From: Paenibacillus paridis
GTDB lineage: Bacteria > Bacillota > Bacilli > Paenibacillales > Paenibacillaceae
Direction: 5' to 3'
NCBI RefSeq assembly: GCF_006345825.1
Contig: NZ_VCIX01000071.1
Span: 1-64,000 of the forward strand
DNA: 64,000 bases
Made by a program: the position numbers and the translations under genes. Positions 8,452 through 17,817 of this stretch are shown piece after piece; position 1 is the first letter of the stretch, and the number at the start of each line of letters is the position of its first letter. The notes under the pieces are model-generated. The model was given only the letters and a program-made list of their open reading frames with translations, searched no databases and was not told where the DNA came from.

Positions 8452-9729
8452 TCATGAACCTTTTCGGAAAGGTTGTCCTTTGCTCTCCGTTACATTCACA
8501 TCCATCTCTAGCTTGCGCTGGTCAAACAGGCTAAGCCCGATCCAGATAGCCGTGCATAATAATGTAGCGCCAATAACACCAACCGCACCGGCAAGCTTAT
8601 AGCCTGCAATCGCTGACCAAATCAGCATTAGCGGCAGCAGAAGCCAGAACCGGGAAAGAACCGCTCCTCTTTTGGCAGCAGCCTTGGACCAGGGAAACTG
8701 AGCAATAAACGCTTCCGCAAACCATTGCTTCCATTGTATATGCAGCCATGACATGCCAATGACCGTTAGAGCGGCAACGAGAAATAACGCTATCGGCCCG
8801 GGAACAAGCGACACGGCATAGGTCGTGGCAGACATAAAGCCAAGCCATACCCGAATATGCGTCATGCCCCTTAGGAAAGCTTTCAGCCGCATTTCCGCCA
8901 AAATGGTTCCGCCATCCGACTTGCGGAATAGGCGCTGCGAACCCCTGAACAAATAAGGCCGTTTCACACGGACGAGCGGTTTCGATTCAATAACCTGGCT
9001 CATCAACAGCTCCGTGCTTCGCAGGCGCACCTGATTTTCCGTTTTCACCTCAGCCTCGAAATGAATCGGTGCCTTTATACTCACAAGCAACAGCAGAAGC
9101 ATGACACTAGCGGCAACAGCAAGAGAAATAGCCATCAGGACAATATCGTTCTCCCAAGCGATCATCGGATATAAATAGAAAGCCCCAAAGAGCAGAAGAC
9201 TAATCGTCTCTAAAGTCCCCTTGCGCCATCCCTTCAGCTTCCCATTCAACAACTGTATACCAAGGGCCAGTACCATCCCCATGACGATCGTAAAGGCGTA
9301 GGCTATCGTTAATGCCGTCCAAGTCAGCCCCTCTACCCTTATTAGAAAAGGCAGAAGCAGCAAATACGGAATGGCAATGACGAATGCTTTCATGACTAGC
9401 GTATAGGCGATCCCATGGCGCTTCAAGCTTTGCAGCCATGCCGGCCGCTGAAGCAGGAACAGCCGGTCTGCCTCCTCCACAAAAATACGTACTTGTCCTA
9501 TAAATAATAGAAATAGCAACAAAATGGGATAGAGCGTGGTCCAAGGCAGCTTGATCGCCCACGCCGGCATATCGAGCAGCACCTCCCGATAAAGGCCGCC
9601 TCCAATAAACAAGCCGGGAAGAACCAAGTAAAGACATACCGTCCAGTCAAGCACGCTTCGCCAAGCGCGAAGCTGGTCCCTCTGATTGCGACTGAGCCTA
9701 ATCCAAAATAATCGTCGCGGCGTGATCAC
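8452..9729 (-). CDS. ecsB: ABC transporter permease, EcsB family
   Basis: 425 residues, with ten or so hydrophobic helices in pairs separated by basic loops, matching the EcsB permease family. A GTG start is used, GGGGGTGG six bases before it. Only 13 bases separate it from the ATPase gene upstream. In Bacillus EcsAB affects regulated proteolysis by RasP, competence, secretion and export of linear peptides. The third gene ecsC is absent here. Confidence 0.85.
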   Translation of the reverse strand: MITPRRLFWIRLSRNQRDQLRAWRSVLDWTVCLYLVLPGLFIGGGLYREVLLDMPAWAIKLPWTTLYPILLLFLLFIGQVRIFVEEADRLFLLQRPAWLQSLKRHGIAYTLVMKAFVIAIPYLLLLPFLIRVEGLTWTALTIAYAFTIVMGMVLALGIQLLNGKLKGWRKGTLETISLLLFGAFYLYPMIAWENDIVLMAISLAVAASVMLLLLLVSIKAPIHFEAEVKTENQVRLRSTELLMSQVIESKPLVRVKRPYLFRGSQRLFRKSDGGTILAEMRLKAFLRGMTHIRVWLGFMSATTYAVSLVPGPIALFLVAALTVIGMSWLHIQWKQWFAEAFIAQFPWSKAAAKRGAVLSRFWLLLPLMLIWSAIAGYKLAGAVGVIGATLLCTAIWIGLSLFDQRKLEMDVNVTESKGQPFRKGS

Positions 9730-9742
9730 TTCCGTCCACCCC

Positions 9743-10477
9743 CTAGGTCAATGCGTGAAAGCACTCGAACAATGTCGCGTTCTCGGCGCAGCCCGCATCG
9801 CTTCTTACCTCGTGCATGGACCCGCGCGCGACGACCGAGCCATTGTTAATAAGGACAAACCCCGTACAAATTCGCTCTGCGGTGTCCAGAACATGTGTCG
9901 ACATAAGCACGCCCGCTCCGCGTTCCCGTTCCCCTTCAAGCAGCTTCAGAAAATCCGACGTTGCCCTTGGGTCTAGCCCGACAAAGGGCTCATCCACGAT
10001 GTATACATCAGGTTCCAGCAGAAATGCAATGATGAGCATCAGCTTCTGCTGCATGCCCTTGGAGAAATGCGATGGGTAATGATGCTTCTCCTCTGACAAT
10101 CGGAAGCGCTCCAGCAGCTCATCCGCCTTGGCCGAAAATTGCTTTTCTTCGATTTCGAAGGCCGAAGCGGCCAGATGCAAATGCTCCCATAACGTCATAT
10201 ATTCATAGAATACCGGTTGCTCCGGCACATAAGCATAGCGTTTATTTTTGCCGCCGAGCACGATTTCCCCATCAACATGAGCCATCAAGCCCAGAATCGT
10301 CTTGATCGTCGTGCTTTTGCCAGCGCCATTCGGCCCTATCAAGCCTACAAGCTCGCCTGGCGCAACATCAAGCCATATGTGACGAATCGTCGGCTTGTTT
10401 TCCTCATAGCCTGCTTCCTTTATCGCAACGCGAAGCACAGAGTCCTGTCCTTTAATATGCTCTATCGTTCTATTCAT
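9743..10477 (-). CDS. ecsA: ABC transporter ATP-binding protein, EcsA family
   Basis: 244 residues with Walker A (GPNGAGKST), Q-loop region (YVPEQPVF), signature (FSKGMQQKL, in place of LSGGQ), Walker B (VYIVDEPF) and switch His (MSTHVLD). It energises the EcsB permease encoded immediately downstream. Start taken at the ATG at 10477, 10 bases after AAAGGCGG; an ATG 21 bases upstream is possible but has a weak site. Confidence 0.88.
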   Translation of the reverse strand: MNRTIEHIKGQDSVLRVAIKEAGYEENKPTIRHIWLDVAPGELVGLIGPNGAGKSTTIKTILGLMAHVDGEIVLGGKNKRYAYVPEQPVFYEYMTLWEHLHLAASAFEIEEKQFSAKADELLERFRLSEEKHHYPSHFSKGMQQKLMLIIAFLLEPDVYIVDEPFVGLDPRATSDFLKLLEGERERGAGVLMSTHVLDTAERICTGFVLINNGSVVARGSMHEVRSDAGCAENATLFECFHALT

Positions 10478-10647
10478 CCACCAGTATCCGCCTTTCATTT
10501 CCGATTCGATTGTATAATTCTACGAATGAGCGTTCCAGTTCGTGCCAAATTTTAGAGCATGACAAAGATTTAACTTGAAAAAATTGTCGTATTTGGTCAT
10601 TTAATAGATTATACTAATAGGAAAAATATGCTAACCAGAGGTGCAGA

Positions 10648-11328
10648 ATGGGTAAGAAAACATTACAATTCATGATTACGTTGGGGCTGCTTGGAAGTCT
10701 TTTGTCGGGCTGCTCTGCCGGGGATGACTCTAGCAATGAAATTGCAGAGCTGAAGAAAGAAATTACCGCTCTCAAAGAAGAGAACCAACAGCTTAAAGAA
10801 GGGCAAGAAGCCGTAAAAACAGACAGCGAGCCAGAAGAAAGCGCAGCTGCAAGCGAGCAGCCTGAGACAACTGCAGCTGTGGACGCTCCCCTTATTGCTG
10901 AGCTGAACAAAGCCGTAACAGTTGCCGATTTCGCCGAATTCACCGTAGTCAAAACCCAATTCAACAAAGTGATTAAGCCTTCGAAGCCCGGCGACTTTCA
11001 CACCTACTACGAGGCGAAGGATGAAGGAAACACCTACCTTGCAGTCACGATTAAGCTGAAGAGCCTGCTCGCAGCCGGGAAAAGCGCAGACGATTTCGCC
11101 AGCTTAACGATCAAGTACAATGACAAATACGAATATCGCACCTTCTCCACCATTGAAGAACAGGGCGGGGCAGACTTTACCTATACGAGCATTACGTCTA
11201 TCGAGCCATTAAAAACCGAAACGCTCGTATTTTTAGCTGAGGTGCCTAAGGAAGTAGAAACGGGTACGGGCCCCCTAAAAGCAATTATTACCATAAACGA
11301 AGCAGAGTATGATTTGATCATCCGATAA
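10648..11328 (+). CDS. Coiled-coil lipoprotein with DUF4352-like domain
   Basis: 226 residues. Lipobox LLSGC near residue 22, a charged coiled coil at about 30-55 (EIAELKKEITALKEENQQLK), an acidic Ser/Ala linker and a C-terminal beta-sandwich of about 130 residues (FAEFTVVKTQF ... YLAVTIKLKS ... EAEYDLIIR) like the telokin-type DUF4352 domains of secreted Firmicute proteins. Outer-face membrane protein of unknown role. AGAGGTG precedes the ATG. Confidence 0.75.
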   Translation: MGKKTLQFMITLGLLGSLLSGCSAGDDSSNEIAELKKEITALKEENQQLKEGQEAVKTDSEPEESAAASEQPETTAAVDAPLIAELNKAVTVADFAEFTVVKTQFNKVIKPSKPGDFHTYYEAKDEGNTYLAVTIKLKSLLAAGKSADDFASLTIKYNDKYEYRTFSTIEEQGGADFTYTSITSIEPLKTETLVFLAEVPKEVETGTGPLKAIITINEAEYDLIIR

Positions 11329-11334
11329 TCAAAC

Positions 11335-11385
11335 GAACAGGAGCTGTCTTCCTTGGGTTCCCCCCTGGAAAGACAGCTCCTGTTC
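11335..11385. terminator. Bidirectional hairpin between convergent genes
   Basis: A ~16-bp stem (GAACAGGAGCTGTCTT and complement) between the lipoprotein gene and the convergent HAD gene. Confidence 0.7.
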
Positions 11386-11417
11386 TCGTATACAAGCGGA
11401 TAGTTGCCCGCTAATCG

Positions 11418-12191
11418 TTACAACAATCCAGCTTTCACCAAACCATTCCGTATCCCCTGCTCATCTACGTGCGTGGTCACAAAATCGGCATACGGCAGCA
11501 GCGCGGGATTAGAATTGCCCATGGCAACGCCGAAGCCTACCGTTTCCAGCATCTCCATATCGTTCAAGCCATCGCCAAATGCAACCGCGTCCGCAGGCGT
11601 CAAGCCCAGCTTATCGAGCAATGCTTCAATGCCCTGTGCTTTGGAGCCTCCCGCAGGAAGGACATCAATGGCTTGGGGATGCCAGCGAATTAGCTTAAGC
11701 TCGGAATGCAGCCCGTCATACAAATGCTCTTCATGGCTTTCGCAGTGGAGGAATACCTGATAGATGCCGTCCGTTTTCCAAAATTCCGGGTTGTAGCCCG
11801 GCAAGTCAACCTTCAGCGAATTAACCGATTCTATAATAAAAGGATGATCCTCTTTGTCTGCAAAGAAGTTGTGCTCCCCTTCGAATACAAGCCCGTGGTT
11901 ATGCTCTGCAGCGACTTTGACTAGCGCCTCCAGCCTGCTCTTCTCGATTTCCCTTTTGTACAGCGCCGTTCCTTTGTATACAACATATCCGCCGTTTAAG
12001 CATACAAAGGATTCAATGCCGAGCTGCTCGGCGAGCGGCTTAATAAAATAAGGGGCTCTCCCTGTAGCGATAACGGGCTCCACTCCGGTTGCCTTTAGCT
12101 CCGCAATAGCTTTAATTGTGTCCGCAGGTATTTCCTTTTGTTCATTAATTAACGTACCGTCGATGTCAAAAAAAACAATTTTGTAGCCCAT
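11418..12191 (-). CDS. HAD-superfamily Cof-type phosphatase
   Basis: 257 residues with the four HAD motifs: FFDIDGTLI at the N terminus, TGRAP, the lysine in PAGGSKAQGI, and FGDGLNDMEML. The cap inserted between motifs II and III is the type C2b of Cof/YitU/YwpJ enzymes, which hydrolyse sugar phosphates and cofactors such as FMN or PLP. Specificity cannot be set. AGGAGAGA precedes the ATG. Confidence 0.9.
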   Translation of the reverse strand: MGYKIVFFDIDGTLINEQKEIPADTIKAIAELKATGVEPVIATGRAPYFIKPLAEQLGIESFVCLNGGYVVYKGTALYKREIEKSRLEALVKVAAEHNHGLVFEGEHNFFADKEDHPFIIESVNSLKVDLPGYNPEFWKTDGIYQVFLHCESHEEHLYDGLHSELKLIRWHPQAIDVLPAGGSKAQGIEALLDKLGLTPADAVAFGDGLNDMEMLETVGFGVAMGNSNPALLPYADFVTTHVDEQGIRNGLVKAGLL

Positions 12192-12296
12192 GCTGACTTC
12201 TCTCCTATCCGTAGTCGCAGACGTATAACGCCTGTCCTTTTTTATACAGTATAAAGAAACAAAGCCGGAAAAGAAATCATTGCCGCTCCCGCATGC

Positions 12297-12331
12297 AGAA
12301 AAAAAAGCATCAGCGGCGGCCGATGCTCTTT
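12297..12331 (-). terminator. Terminator after the SRPBCC gene
   Basis: Stem AGCATC..CGATGCT-type with GC-rich extension followed on the minus strand by at least eight T residues. Confidence 0.75.
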
Positions 12332-12389
12332 TGATTTCTTCCCATGCCTCAACGGTCTAGAGCCGTTGCCAATGTTTAATTCCTTCAGC

Positions 12390-12839
12390 TTACCAGCCGA
12401 AATCGAGGTTTTTGCCTGTTTCAACGTAAGTTTTCAGGTTATTTAAGATCATCCACCACTGACTGTCCACCGTTTCCAGCGAGGGATGGTTTTCCGTAAA
12501 TTGGTCATTGATTACAGTCAGCTTCGTAGTGGCTCCAACCTCCTCAAGCGAGAAAGCCATTCTCGATTCCAGTTCTGCATGATTTGGCCTATAGGCAGGT
12601 CCCGGATGTTCTAAAACGGTAAATATTTTATTTTCTTCATATGCTAGAATAGTACCATAGATATGAACCGTATCATCGCCATCCGTGCCAGGGCCAACGT
12701 ATTGATAGGACGAGCCAACCTCAAAGTCCGAGTTGATGACACAGCCAAAAAACGTTTGCTTCGTTCCTTCTGGCAGCACAAGCGCTTCCCAAACCTTCTC
12801 AGGTGCCGCACCGATATAAAACTCATATTTGAATTCCAT
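12390..12839 (-). CDS. SRPBCC (AHSA1-like) domain protein
   Basis: 149 residues making one START/Bet-v1 fold: N-terminal strand and helix (FYIGAAPEKVWEALV), GSSYQYVGPG, TVLEHPG, TTKLTVINDQF and the C-terminal long helix (SQWWMILNNLKTYVETG). These proteins bind small hydrophobic ligands or act as stress cofactors; the ligand is unknown. Start at ATG 12839 with AAGGAG 8 bases before. Divergent from the AraC regulator at 12984, which may control it. Confidence 0.82.
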   Translation of the reverse strand: MEFKYEFYIGAAPEKVWEALVLPEGTKQTFFGCVINSDFEVGSSYQYVGPGTDGDDTVHIYGTILAYEENKIFTVLEHPGPAYRPNHAELESRMAFSLEEVGATTKLTVINDQFTENHPSLETVDSQWWMILNNLKTYVETGKNLDFGW

Positions 12840-12983
12840 GACCTGCACTCCTTCTCATCATTCAAAATGGTGTAGCTATTGCAGCAGCAGTAACTTGCCT
12901 CTAACTAAACGTATTATACCGTTACCGGCATCGCCGGTATTGTAAAAACGCGACAAACCAACCCATGATGGAGGGATTCATAG

Positions 12984-13781
12984 ATGCCAGCAACGGAAAA
13001 AAAGAGCAGTATGGGCGTTTTGCAGCTTCGCGAAGGAGAGAAGAAATTCCAGCTTGACCGCTATCCTCCGTCGGAGCAGCTGCGCCCTTTCGTCAAGCAC
13101 TACTGGGTGATCACGTGGAATCTTGAAAACGAGCCTCCATACTTTCAGGATGTCGTTCCGAATCCTTGCGTCAATCTAGTTATGGAAGACAACAAAAGCG
13201 GCATATATGGCGTAGCCAGCAGGATGTATACGCAGAAGATTGAAGGCAAGGGACGGGTATTCGGCGTGAAATTCCAGCCCGGTGGCTTCTACCCTTATAT
13301 TCAATCGCCGCTCTCCAAGTTTACGGATCAAGCTTCGTCACTGGAGAGCGTTTTCGGAATGGCGAGTACCGCTTATATGAAACAGATTGCGGCCCACCCC
13401 GATACAACAGATAGAATCGCCTTGACCGAAGCGCTGCTGCTTCAGCATCTGCCGCCTGTTGACCTGACGGCCTCTTTGGTCAACCAAATCATTGCCCGTA
13501 TCCAAGAGGACCGCGAGCTTACCACGGTCGAGCAGCTGTGCGGGGAGTTCCGTTTGAACAAAAGAAAACTGCAGCGTTTGTTCAGCCAATATGTCGGCAT
13601 TAGCCCCAAGTGGGTCATTAAGCTTTACCGGCTGCAAAACGCGGCTGAAGCGATGGACAACAGCAGCCCCACCGATTTGCTTAAATTAGCTTTGGAGCTT
13701 GGTTATTACGATCAATCCCATTTTAGTAAAGATTTCAAATCCATTATCGGCAAAACGCCCGAAGAGTATGCCCGGCCATAG
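12984..13781 (+). CDS. AraC-family transcriptional regulator (DUF6597 N-domain)
   Basis: 265 residues. The N-terminal sensor (RYPPSEQLRPFVKHYWVITW, VVPNPCVNLVME, FGVKFQPGGFYPY) is the DUF6597 type; the C-terminal two helix-turn-helix motifs span about 165-262 (TVEQLCGEFRLNKRKLQRLFSQYVG and LALELGYYDQSHFSKDFKSIIG with TPEEYA). GGAGGGA precedes the ATG. Faces the SRPBCC gene across a ~145-bp region. Confidence 0.88.
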   Translation: MPATEKKSSMGVLQLREGEKKFQLDRYPPSEQLRPFVKHYWVITWNLENEPPYFQDVVPNPCVNLVMEDNKSGIYGVASRMYTQKIEGKGRVFGVKFQPGGFYPYIQSPLSKFTDQASSLESVFGMASTAYMKQIAAHPDTTDRIALTEALLLQHLPPVDLTASLVNQIIARIQEDRELTTVEQLCGEFRLNKRKLQRLFSQYVGISPKWVIKLYRLQNAAEAMDNSSPTDLLKLALELGYYDQSHFSKDFKSIIGKTPEEYARP

Positions 13782-13801
13782 GCATCTAGGTCAATACGCC
13801 C

Positions 13802-13917
13802 TTGACGACTGCCCAAACCATCCTGTATATTGGTAGAATTAGTTAAATAAGTATGGCTTACGATGGAAGCACCCGTAAGAGATGGCGTATGACGCCTATC
13901 TTGCAGGTGCTTTTTTT
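13802..13917 (+). ncRNA. Candidate short leader or small RNA with terminator
   Basis: A promoter with TTGACG (13802-13807), 18-bp spacer and TATATT (13826-13831) is followed by about 37 bases and then a strong hairpin (13868-13910: outer stem AGCACC/GGTGCT, inner stem about AAGATAGGCGT and partner) and a run of seven T. The product would be about 80 nt and would end before the ribosome site at 13938, so this is a small RNA or an attenuated leader for the coiled-coil protein gene at 13953. No known riboswitch class was recognised. Confidence 0.55.
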
Positions 13918-13952
13918 GCGTTGTAACGCCGTACCCTAAGGAGGCTTTATTA

Positions 13953-14768
13953 TTGATGAAACTAGGTTCAAAGTTAACCGCAATCGGGCTAGCCCTCATT
14001 CTCGCGTTTACCAGCCCAGCCGTAATTGCAGCATCATCCTTCGAATTCAGCGCGACCGCCAAGACTGCTTTTGACAAAATGAAAGGCGCCGCTGACAAAT
14101 CGACCGCCGCGAAGCTCACCTCGCATTATGCGGACCTGCAAGCGGTACAGAAGCATACGATCGAATGGGATACCAAAATCGATAAGCTTCATTATCAAAA
14201 TGAGGAGGCCGTGCTCGCTACCCGCAAGCGCATTAAAGAAGTCGACGCAGATAAGCTGCAAAAGCTGGAGGCAGCCGTCGTTCAAGCCAAGAAGAAATAC
14301 GAGCCTTTATTCACGCTTTATGATTCATTAAACCAGCAGCTTAGTATCGCTAAGTCATACAAGAACAAGACGTTAGCCAATTCGCTCAAACCCCAAGTAG
14401 AGACGACCAAAGCAGCCGTACAGATCGCCAAGCTGGATATACGCAGCAAGGAAGCTGCCCTTAAGACCGCAAAGGCCAATACGGCAAAAACGATAAAAAA
14501 GCTGCGGGACACGCTCAGCGAAATCGATCCGATTAAAATTAAGATCAAAGCTGCCAAAAGCTCGATCAGCAGCATGAAGAAGCAATTTACAACCGAGACA
14601 TCCCTATTAAATCAAGCCGTCAAAAAAGGGGATTCCTCTGCTTCGTTAAGCTCTCTCGCCAGAATGCTGGCAAGCGTCAAGCAAATCAATGAGCATAAGC
14701 AGAAGACGCTCACTTACGAGCAGCAAACGTCGGCCATTATCGCCAAAGTAGATGCGCAGCTCAAATAA
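13953..14768 (+). CDS. Secreted coiled-coil protein of unknown function
   Basis: 271 residues: signal peptide (cleaved near IAA-SS, about residue 28) and then an almost wholly helical, Ala/Lys/Gln-rich body with heptad-like coiled coils. No enzymatic motif seen. AAGGAGG serves either a TTG at 13953 (8 bases) or the ATG at 13956 (11 bases); they differ by one residue. It may depend on the leader hairpin just upstream. Confidence 0.7.
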   Translation: MMKLGSKLTAIGLALILAFTSPAVIAASSFEFSATAKTAFDKMKGAADKSTAAKLTSHYADLQAVQKHTIEWDTKIDKLHYQNEEAVLATRKRIKEVDADKLQKLEAAVVQAKKKYEPLFTLYDSLNQQLSIAKSYKNKTLANSLKPQVETTKAAVQIAKLDIRSKEAALKTAKANTAKTIKKLRDTLSEIDPIKIKIKAAKSSISSMKKQFTTETSLLNQAVKKGDSSASLSSLARMLASVKQINEHKQKTLTYEQQTSAIIAKVDAQLK

Positions 14769-14779
14769 AGGAATGCACG

Positions 14780-14820
14780 AAGGAGGAGGGCGCTTGGGTT
14801 CACGAGACGCCCTCCTCCTT
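14780..14820 (+). terminator. GC-rich hairpin after the coiled-coil protein gene
   Basis: Perfect 13-bp stem AAGGAGGAGGGCG with its complement, 15-base loop, no T run (CAACAAA follows), so it is a weak or Rho-assisted terminator or a transcript stabiliser. Confidence 0.5.
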
Positions 14821-14824
14821 CAAC

Positions 14825-14867
14825 AAAAAAAATCGATCATCCCTCGGCAGCCCGCCGTAAATGATCG
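14825..14867 (-). terminator. Terminator after the PAS/GAF kinase gene
   Basis: Stem CGATCAT/ATGATCG plus an inner GCGGGC stem, followed on the minus strand by a run of eight T. Confidence 0.75.
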
Positions 14868-14879
14868 TTTAAAAGAATT

Positions 14880-16460
14880 TTATAGAGATGGAAACCTGAC
14901 CTCCACCGACGTGCCTATGCCTAATTGGCTCGAAACCGACAGCTTGCCATCATGCGAGGACATAATTTTATCTACAATCATCATCCCAAGTCCGTTTCCG
15001 TCTCGCCTTGTCGTATGAAATGGCTGGCCGATTCGCTGTAATACTTCATCCGTCATGCCAACGCCATTATCGGTAAAGCGAATGCGCTGATACCCGTCCA
15101 TGGCATCCAGCAGGATACCAATCTCTCCGCCAAAGGGCAATGCCTCCATCGCATTTTTCAAAATGTTCAAGAACACTTGCTTTACTTGATCTCGGTCGCA
15201 CCTGATGCTCATGCTTTCACCGCATTCATAGTGCACCTTAATTCCGTTCATCTCTAATTGCAGTTCAAACACAGACAATACCTCTTCAAGAATAAGATGG
15301 CATTGCTCTTCTTTGTACTGAATCGCTTGGGGCCTACCGAGAATGAGAAACTCGCCCACAATCGCATTCATCCGTTCAAGCTCTGACATCATCAGATTAT
15401 AGTAATCGGGATTGGTCGTTTTGCTCGTCATCTGCAGCATGCCTTTTACCGTGGTCATTGGATTCCGGATTTCATGGGCGATGCTAACCGCAATTTGGCC
15501 CGCAAAACCAAGCTTTTCTGTATTGCGCAGCAATTCCTCTGCGATCTTCATTTCGGTAATATCCCGCAAGCTGCCAACGACCCTCGTTAGCTGCTGCTCG
15601 TTATCGTAAATAGGCACCACATCGAGCATAAAATATTGCGGCTCCACGCCGCTCAAGAGCGCGACCTCGACGCCAACGCAGGATTCCCTATCCTTAATCA
15701 CCCGTTCAAAGTAAGGACCGATCCTATTCACTTCAAACACGCTGCGTCCGAGGCAGCAGCTGCCGCTTTCTTCTATGGTTTTTAGAATAGCCGTGCTTTT
15801 ATCATTCATCTCTACAATTGTGCCTAGCGCATCCGTAATGATGATTCCATAATAGTTGGTATCCATCAGAACCTGATTGAGAATTTGCAGCTGAGTATTG
15901 TTTTTGCGCAGCAGCAGCTCGCGCTCGATAGAATCTACGATCGTACATAGCAGGGCTAGCAGGTGAGGGTGTGCGAACTGGGTAGCGGTCATGATCGAAA
16001 GGGAACCGAGCAATTGGCCAGAGTCTTCCATATGGAACGGAGCCGTATAACAAGCAAGCTGGTGCAGCGCTTTATGAAAATGATCTTCTCCAATAAGCTG
16101 AACAGGCTGGTGATGGCGCAAGCATAAATCAACAGAGTTAGTGCCAATTTCCTCAGAGAAGCGAAGACCTTCTTCAATACCTAGCTGCCTGACCTGACTA
16201 ATAATCGAGTTGTCGCCTTTAAATTCGAGGAGATAGCCTTTTTCATCTGAGATGGCTACAAAAAAAGGATCGCCGGCAACAGAGGATAAAAATTTATCAA
16301 CAAAAAAACCGATAACCTCAATGATCTCTTTATATTTAAGTCTTCGAGCTTCAAGCTCAGCGGAAGTAAAGCGTTCGGTATAAATAGGGAGCCCATCCGG
16401 ATTGAGGCCTTGCTGTTCGCATTTTTTGTGGGATTCAATAAGCAAATGGTTTTTCATCAT
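14880..16460 (-). CDS. Sporulation-type sensor histidine kinase (GAF, PAS, HisKA)
   Basis: 526 residues with no TM helix, so cytosolic. A GAF-like domain of the AcoR/DhaR type is at about 48-180 (SEEIGTNSVDLCL), a PAS domain at about 192-302, HisKA with phospho-acceptor His329 (AHEIRNPMTTVKGMLQ) and an ATPase domain (NILKNAMEAL, DNGVGM, GNGLGMMIV). This resembles the orphan phosphorelay kinases (KinA/KinE) that feed Spo0F; no response regulator is adjacent. Start has a weak ribosome site, so the first residues are uncertain. Confidence 0.85.
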   Translation of the reverse strand: MMKNHLLIESHKKCEQQGLNPDGLPIYTERFTSAELEARRLKYKEIIEVIGFFVDKFLSSVAGDPFFVAISDEKGYLLEFKGDNSIISQVRQLGIEEGLRFSEEIGTNSVDLCLRHHQPVQLIGEDHFHKALHQLACYTAPFHMEDSGQLLGSLSIMTATQFAHPHLLALLCTIVDSIERELLLRKNNTQLQILNQVLMDTNYYGIIITDALGTIVEMNDKSTAILKTIEESGSCCLGRSVFEVNRIGPYFERVIKDRESCVGVEVALLSGVEPQYFMLDVVPIYDNEQQLTRVVGSLRDITEMKIAEELLRNTEKLGFAGQIAVSIAHEIRNPMTTVKGMLQMTSKTTNPDYYNLMMSELERMNAIVGEFLILGRPQAIQYKEEQCHLILEEVLSVFELQLEMNGIKVHYECGESMSIRCDRDQVKQVFLNILKNAMEALPFGGEIGILLDAMDGYQRIRFTDNGVGMTDEVLQRIGQPFHTTRRDGNGLGMMIVDKIMSSHDGKLSVSSQLGIGTSVEVRFPSL

Positions 16461-16634
16461 GTTGTTTTACCAATTAACCTTTCCAGGACGGCTAGCTTCC
16501 ATATTGTTGGACATTAACCAATATTCTAGCTATACCACTCACAATCCTTCCCAATTTTATTAAAATTCGTTTATATTGTGCAAGTTTATTTTTCCATTCC
16601 TTCTAACAGACTACCGCCATGCGCTCACGCAAAC

Positions 16635-16675
16635 GAAAAACGATTCCTTAACGGATGGAAACCGTCAAAGAATCG
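16635..16675 (-). terminator. Terminator after the copper-amine-oxidase-like protein gene
   Basis: Stem CGATTCYTTRACGG with its complement CCGTTAAGGAATCG, 7-base loop, then five T on the minus strand. Confidence 0.75.
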
Positions 16676-16689
16676 CTTTACTTGTATAT

Positions 16690-17817
16690 TTAGCCCTGCG
16701 GCAATAGCTTAACCTTAAGATCATCGAGGTAAAGAGTGGTCAGCCCTTCATAACCGGAGTCGCTGCCAACAATGACATAAAGCTCGCCCTTCTCATTCGT
16801 TTTCAACGTCGCTGCGTGCTCCATCGCTACCGGCTGGAAGCCAGTGAGCGTATCGTCAGGCTGTACCATGTTGCCCACGATCTTCATATCCTTGCCTTCT
16901 GTGGATTGATTGCCTTTATCGAGATTCATCCGGTAATGCGCGTGACCCTCGTCCGTCGACTCTATCGCCTTCGGCTCCTTGTTTACAAAGCCTGCTTTAA
17001 TGCTGACGGCTTCTCCAGGCGCTCCGCCAACTCCCATCATGCCGCCCGATTGATCTGTATACAGCTTGAACGACAAGGAAGCTTGGTACTCCGTATTCGG
17101 CTCCAAACCGTCGATTTTTTTCGTCACGTACATGAATAAATCGTCGCTGCGGTTCATGCCGCTGAGCTTAAGTCCATAGTTTGTTTTGTTGTTTGCCGTA
17201 GGAAGCAGCTCACGCGCGTAAGAGAGATTATAAATAGAAGGATCATAGTCCACAGGCAGGTCAGCGAATGCGCCGCTCCAGCCTTCTTCGCTTTGATCAA
17301 AGGAGTAGTTCAGCAAAAGTCCCGCATCGCTCGCCTGAATGACGATCTTTTTCTGCTTCGCATCCCATTTCGTCTGTGCCCCAAGCAGCTGTGCTACGAC
17401 CTTAGCCGGTACGAACGTGTTGCCCTTCACGACGGCTGTTTTCGCCGGCAGCTTCACATTTTTGATATAAGTGCCTGTTACGGCGTCGCTGTTCTGCGTC
17501 AGGTGAACCGTAAGGCCATCCCGGCTTAATTGAATTCCTTTTGTTTTGGCGTCCCACACAAGCGTTGCCTGCAGGCCATCCGCCAGAGCTCTTACCGGAA
17601 CCATTGTAATGCCGTTAACCACATAAGGTGCAGCTGCAAGTGTATGCTCGCCGCGATAATCTACGGCTTTGTTGCTGCCGATTTGAAATTGTAGAGGTAC
17701 AGGCGCGTTTGCAGAAGCACCGTTAACCGTCCCCCCTGCGGCTACCGTGCTAAGAAGTACTGCCGCCGTTACGGATGCTATTGCTATATTTCTATTCCAT
17801 AATTGTTTAAAGGCCAT
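16690..17817 (-). CDS. Secreted copper-amine-oxidase-N-domain protein
   Basis: 375 residues. Signal peptide of about 33 residues, a copper-amine-oxidase N-terminal-like domain (about 45-160, hallmark MVPVRALADGLQATLVWDAK and FVPAKVVAQLLGAQTKWD, twice the same unit), then a C-terminal beta-sandwich of about 190 residues with a carbohydrate-binding look (YSFDQSEEGWSGAF, LYLDDLKV). No catalytic domain is present. This architecture is common in Paenibacillus surface proteins. Start at ATG 17817; a longer in-frame ATG at 17829 sits on the ribosome site. Function unknown. Confidence 0.78.
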   Translation of the reverse strand: MAFKQLWNRNIAIASVTAAVLLSTVAAGGTVNGASANAPVPLQFQIGSNKAVDYRGEHTLAAAPYVVNGITMVPVRALADGLQATLVWDAKTKGIQLSRDGLTVHLTQNSDAVTGTYIKNVKLPAKTAVVKGNTFVPAKVVAQLLGAQTKWDAKQKKIVIQASDAGLLLNYSFDQSEEGWSGAFADLPVDYDPSIYNLSYARELLPTANNKTNYGLKLSGMNRSDDLFMYVTKKIDGLEPNTEYQASLSFKLYTDQSGGMMGVGGAPGEAVSIKAGFVNKEPKAIESTDEGHAHYRMNLDKGNQSTEGKDMKIVGNMVQPDDTLTGFQPVAMEHAATLKTNEKGELYVIVGSDSGYEGLTTLYLDDLKVKLLPQG

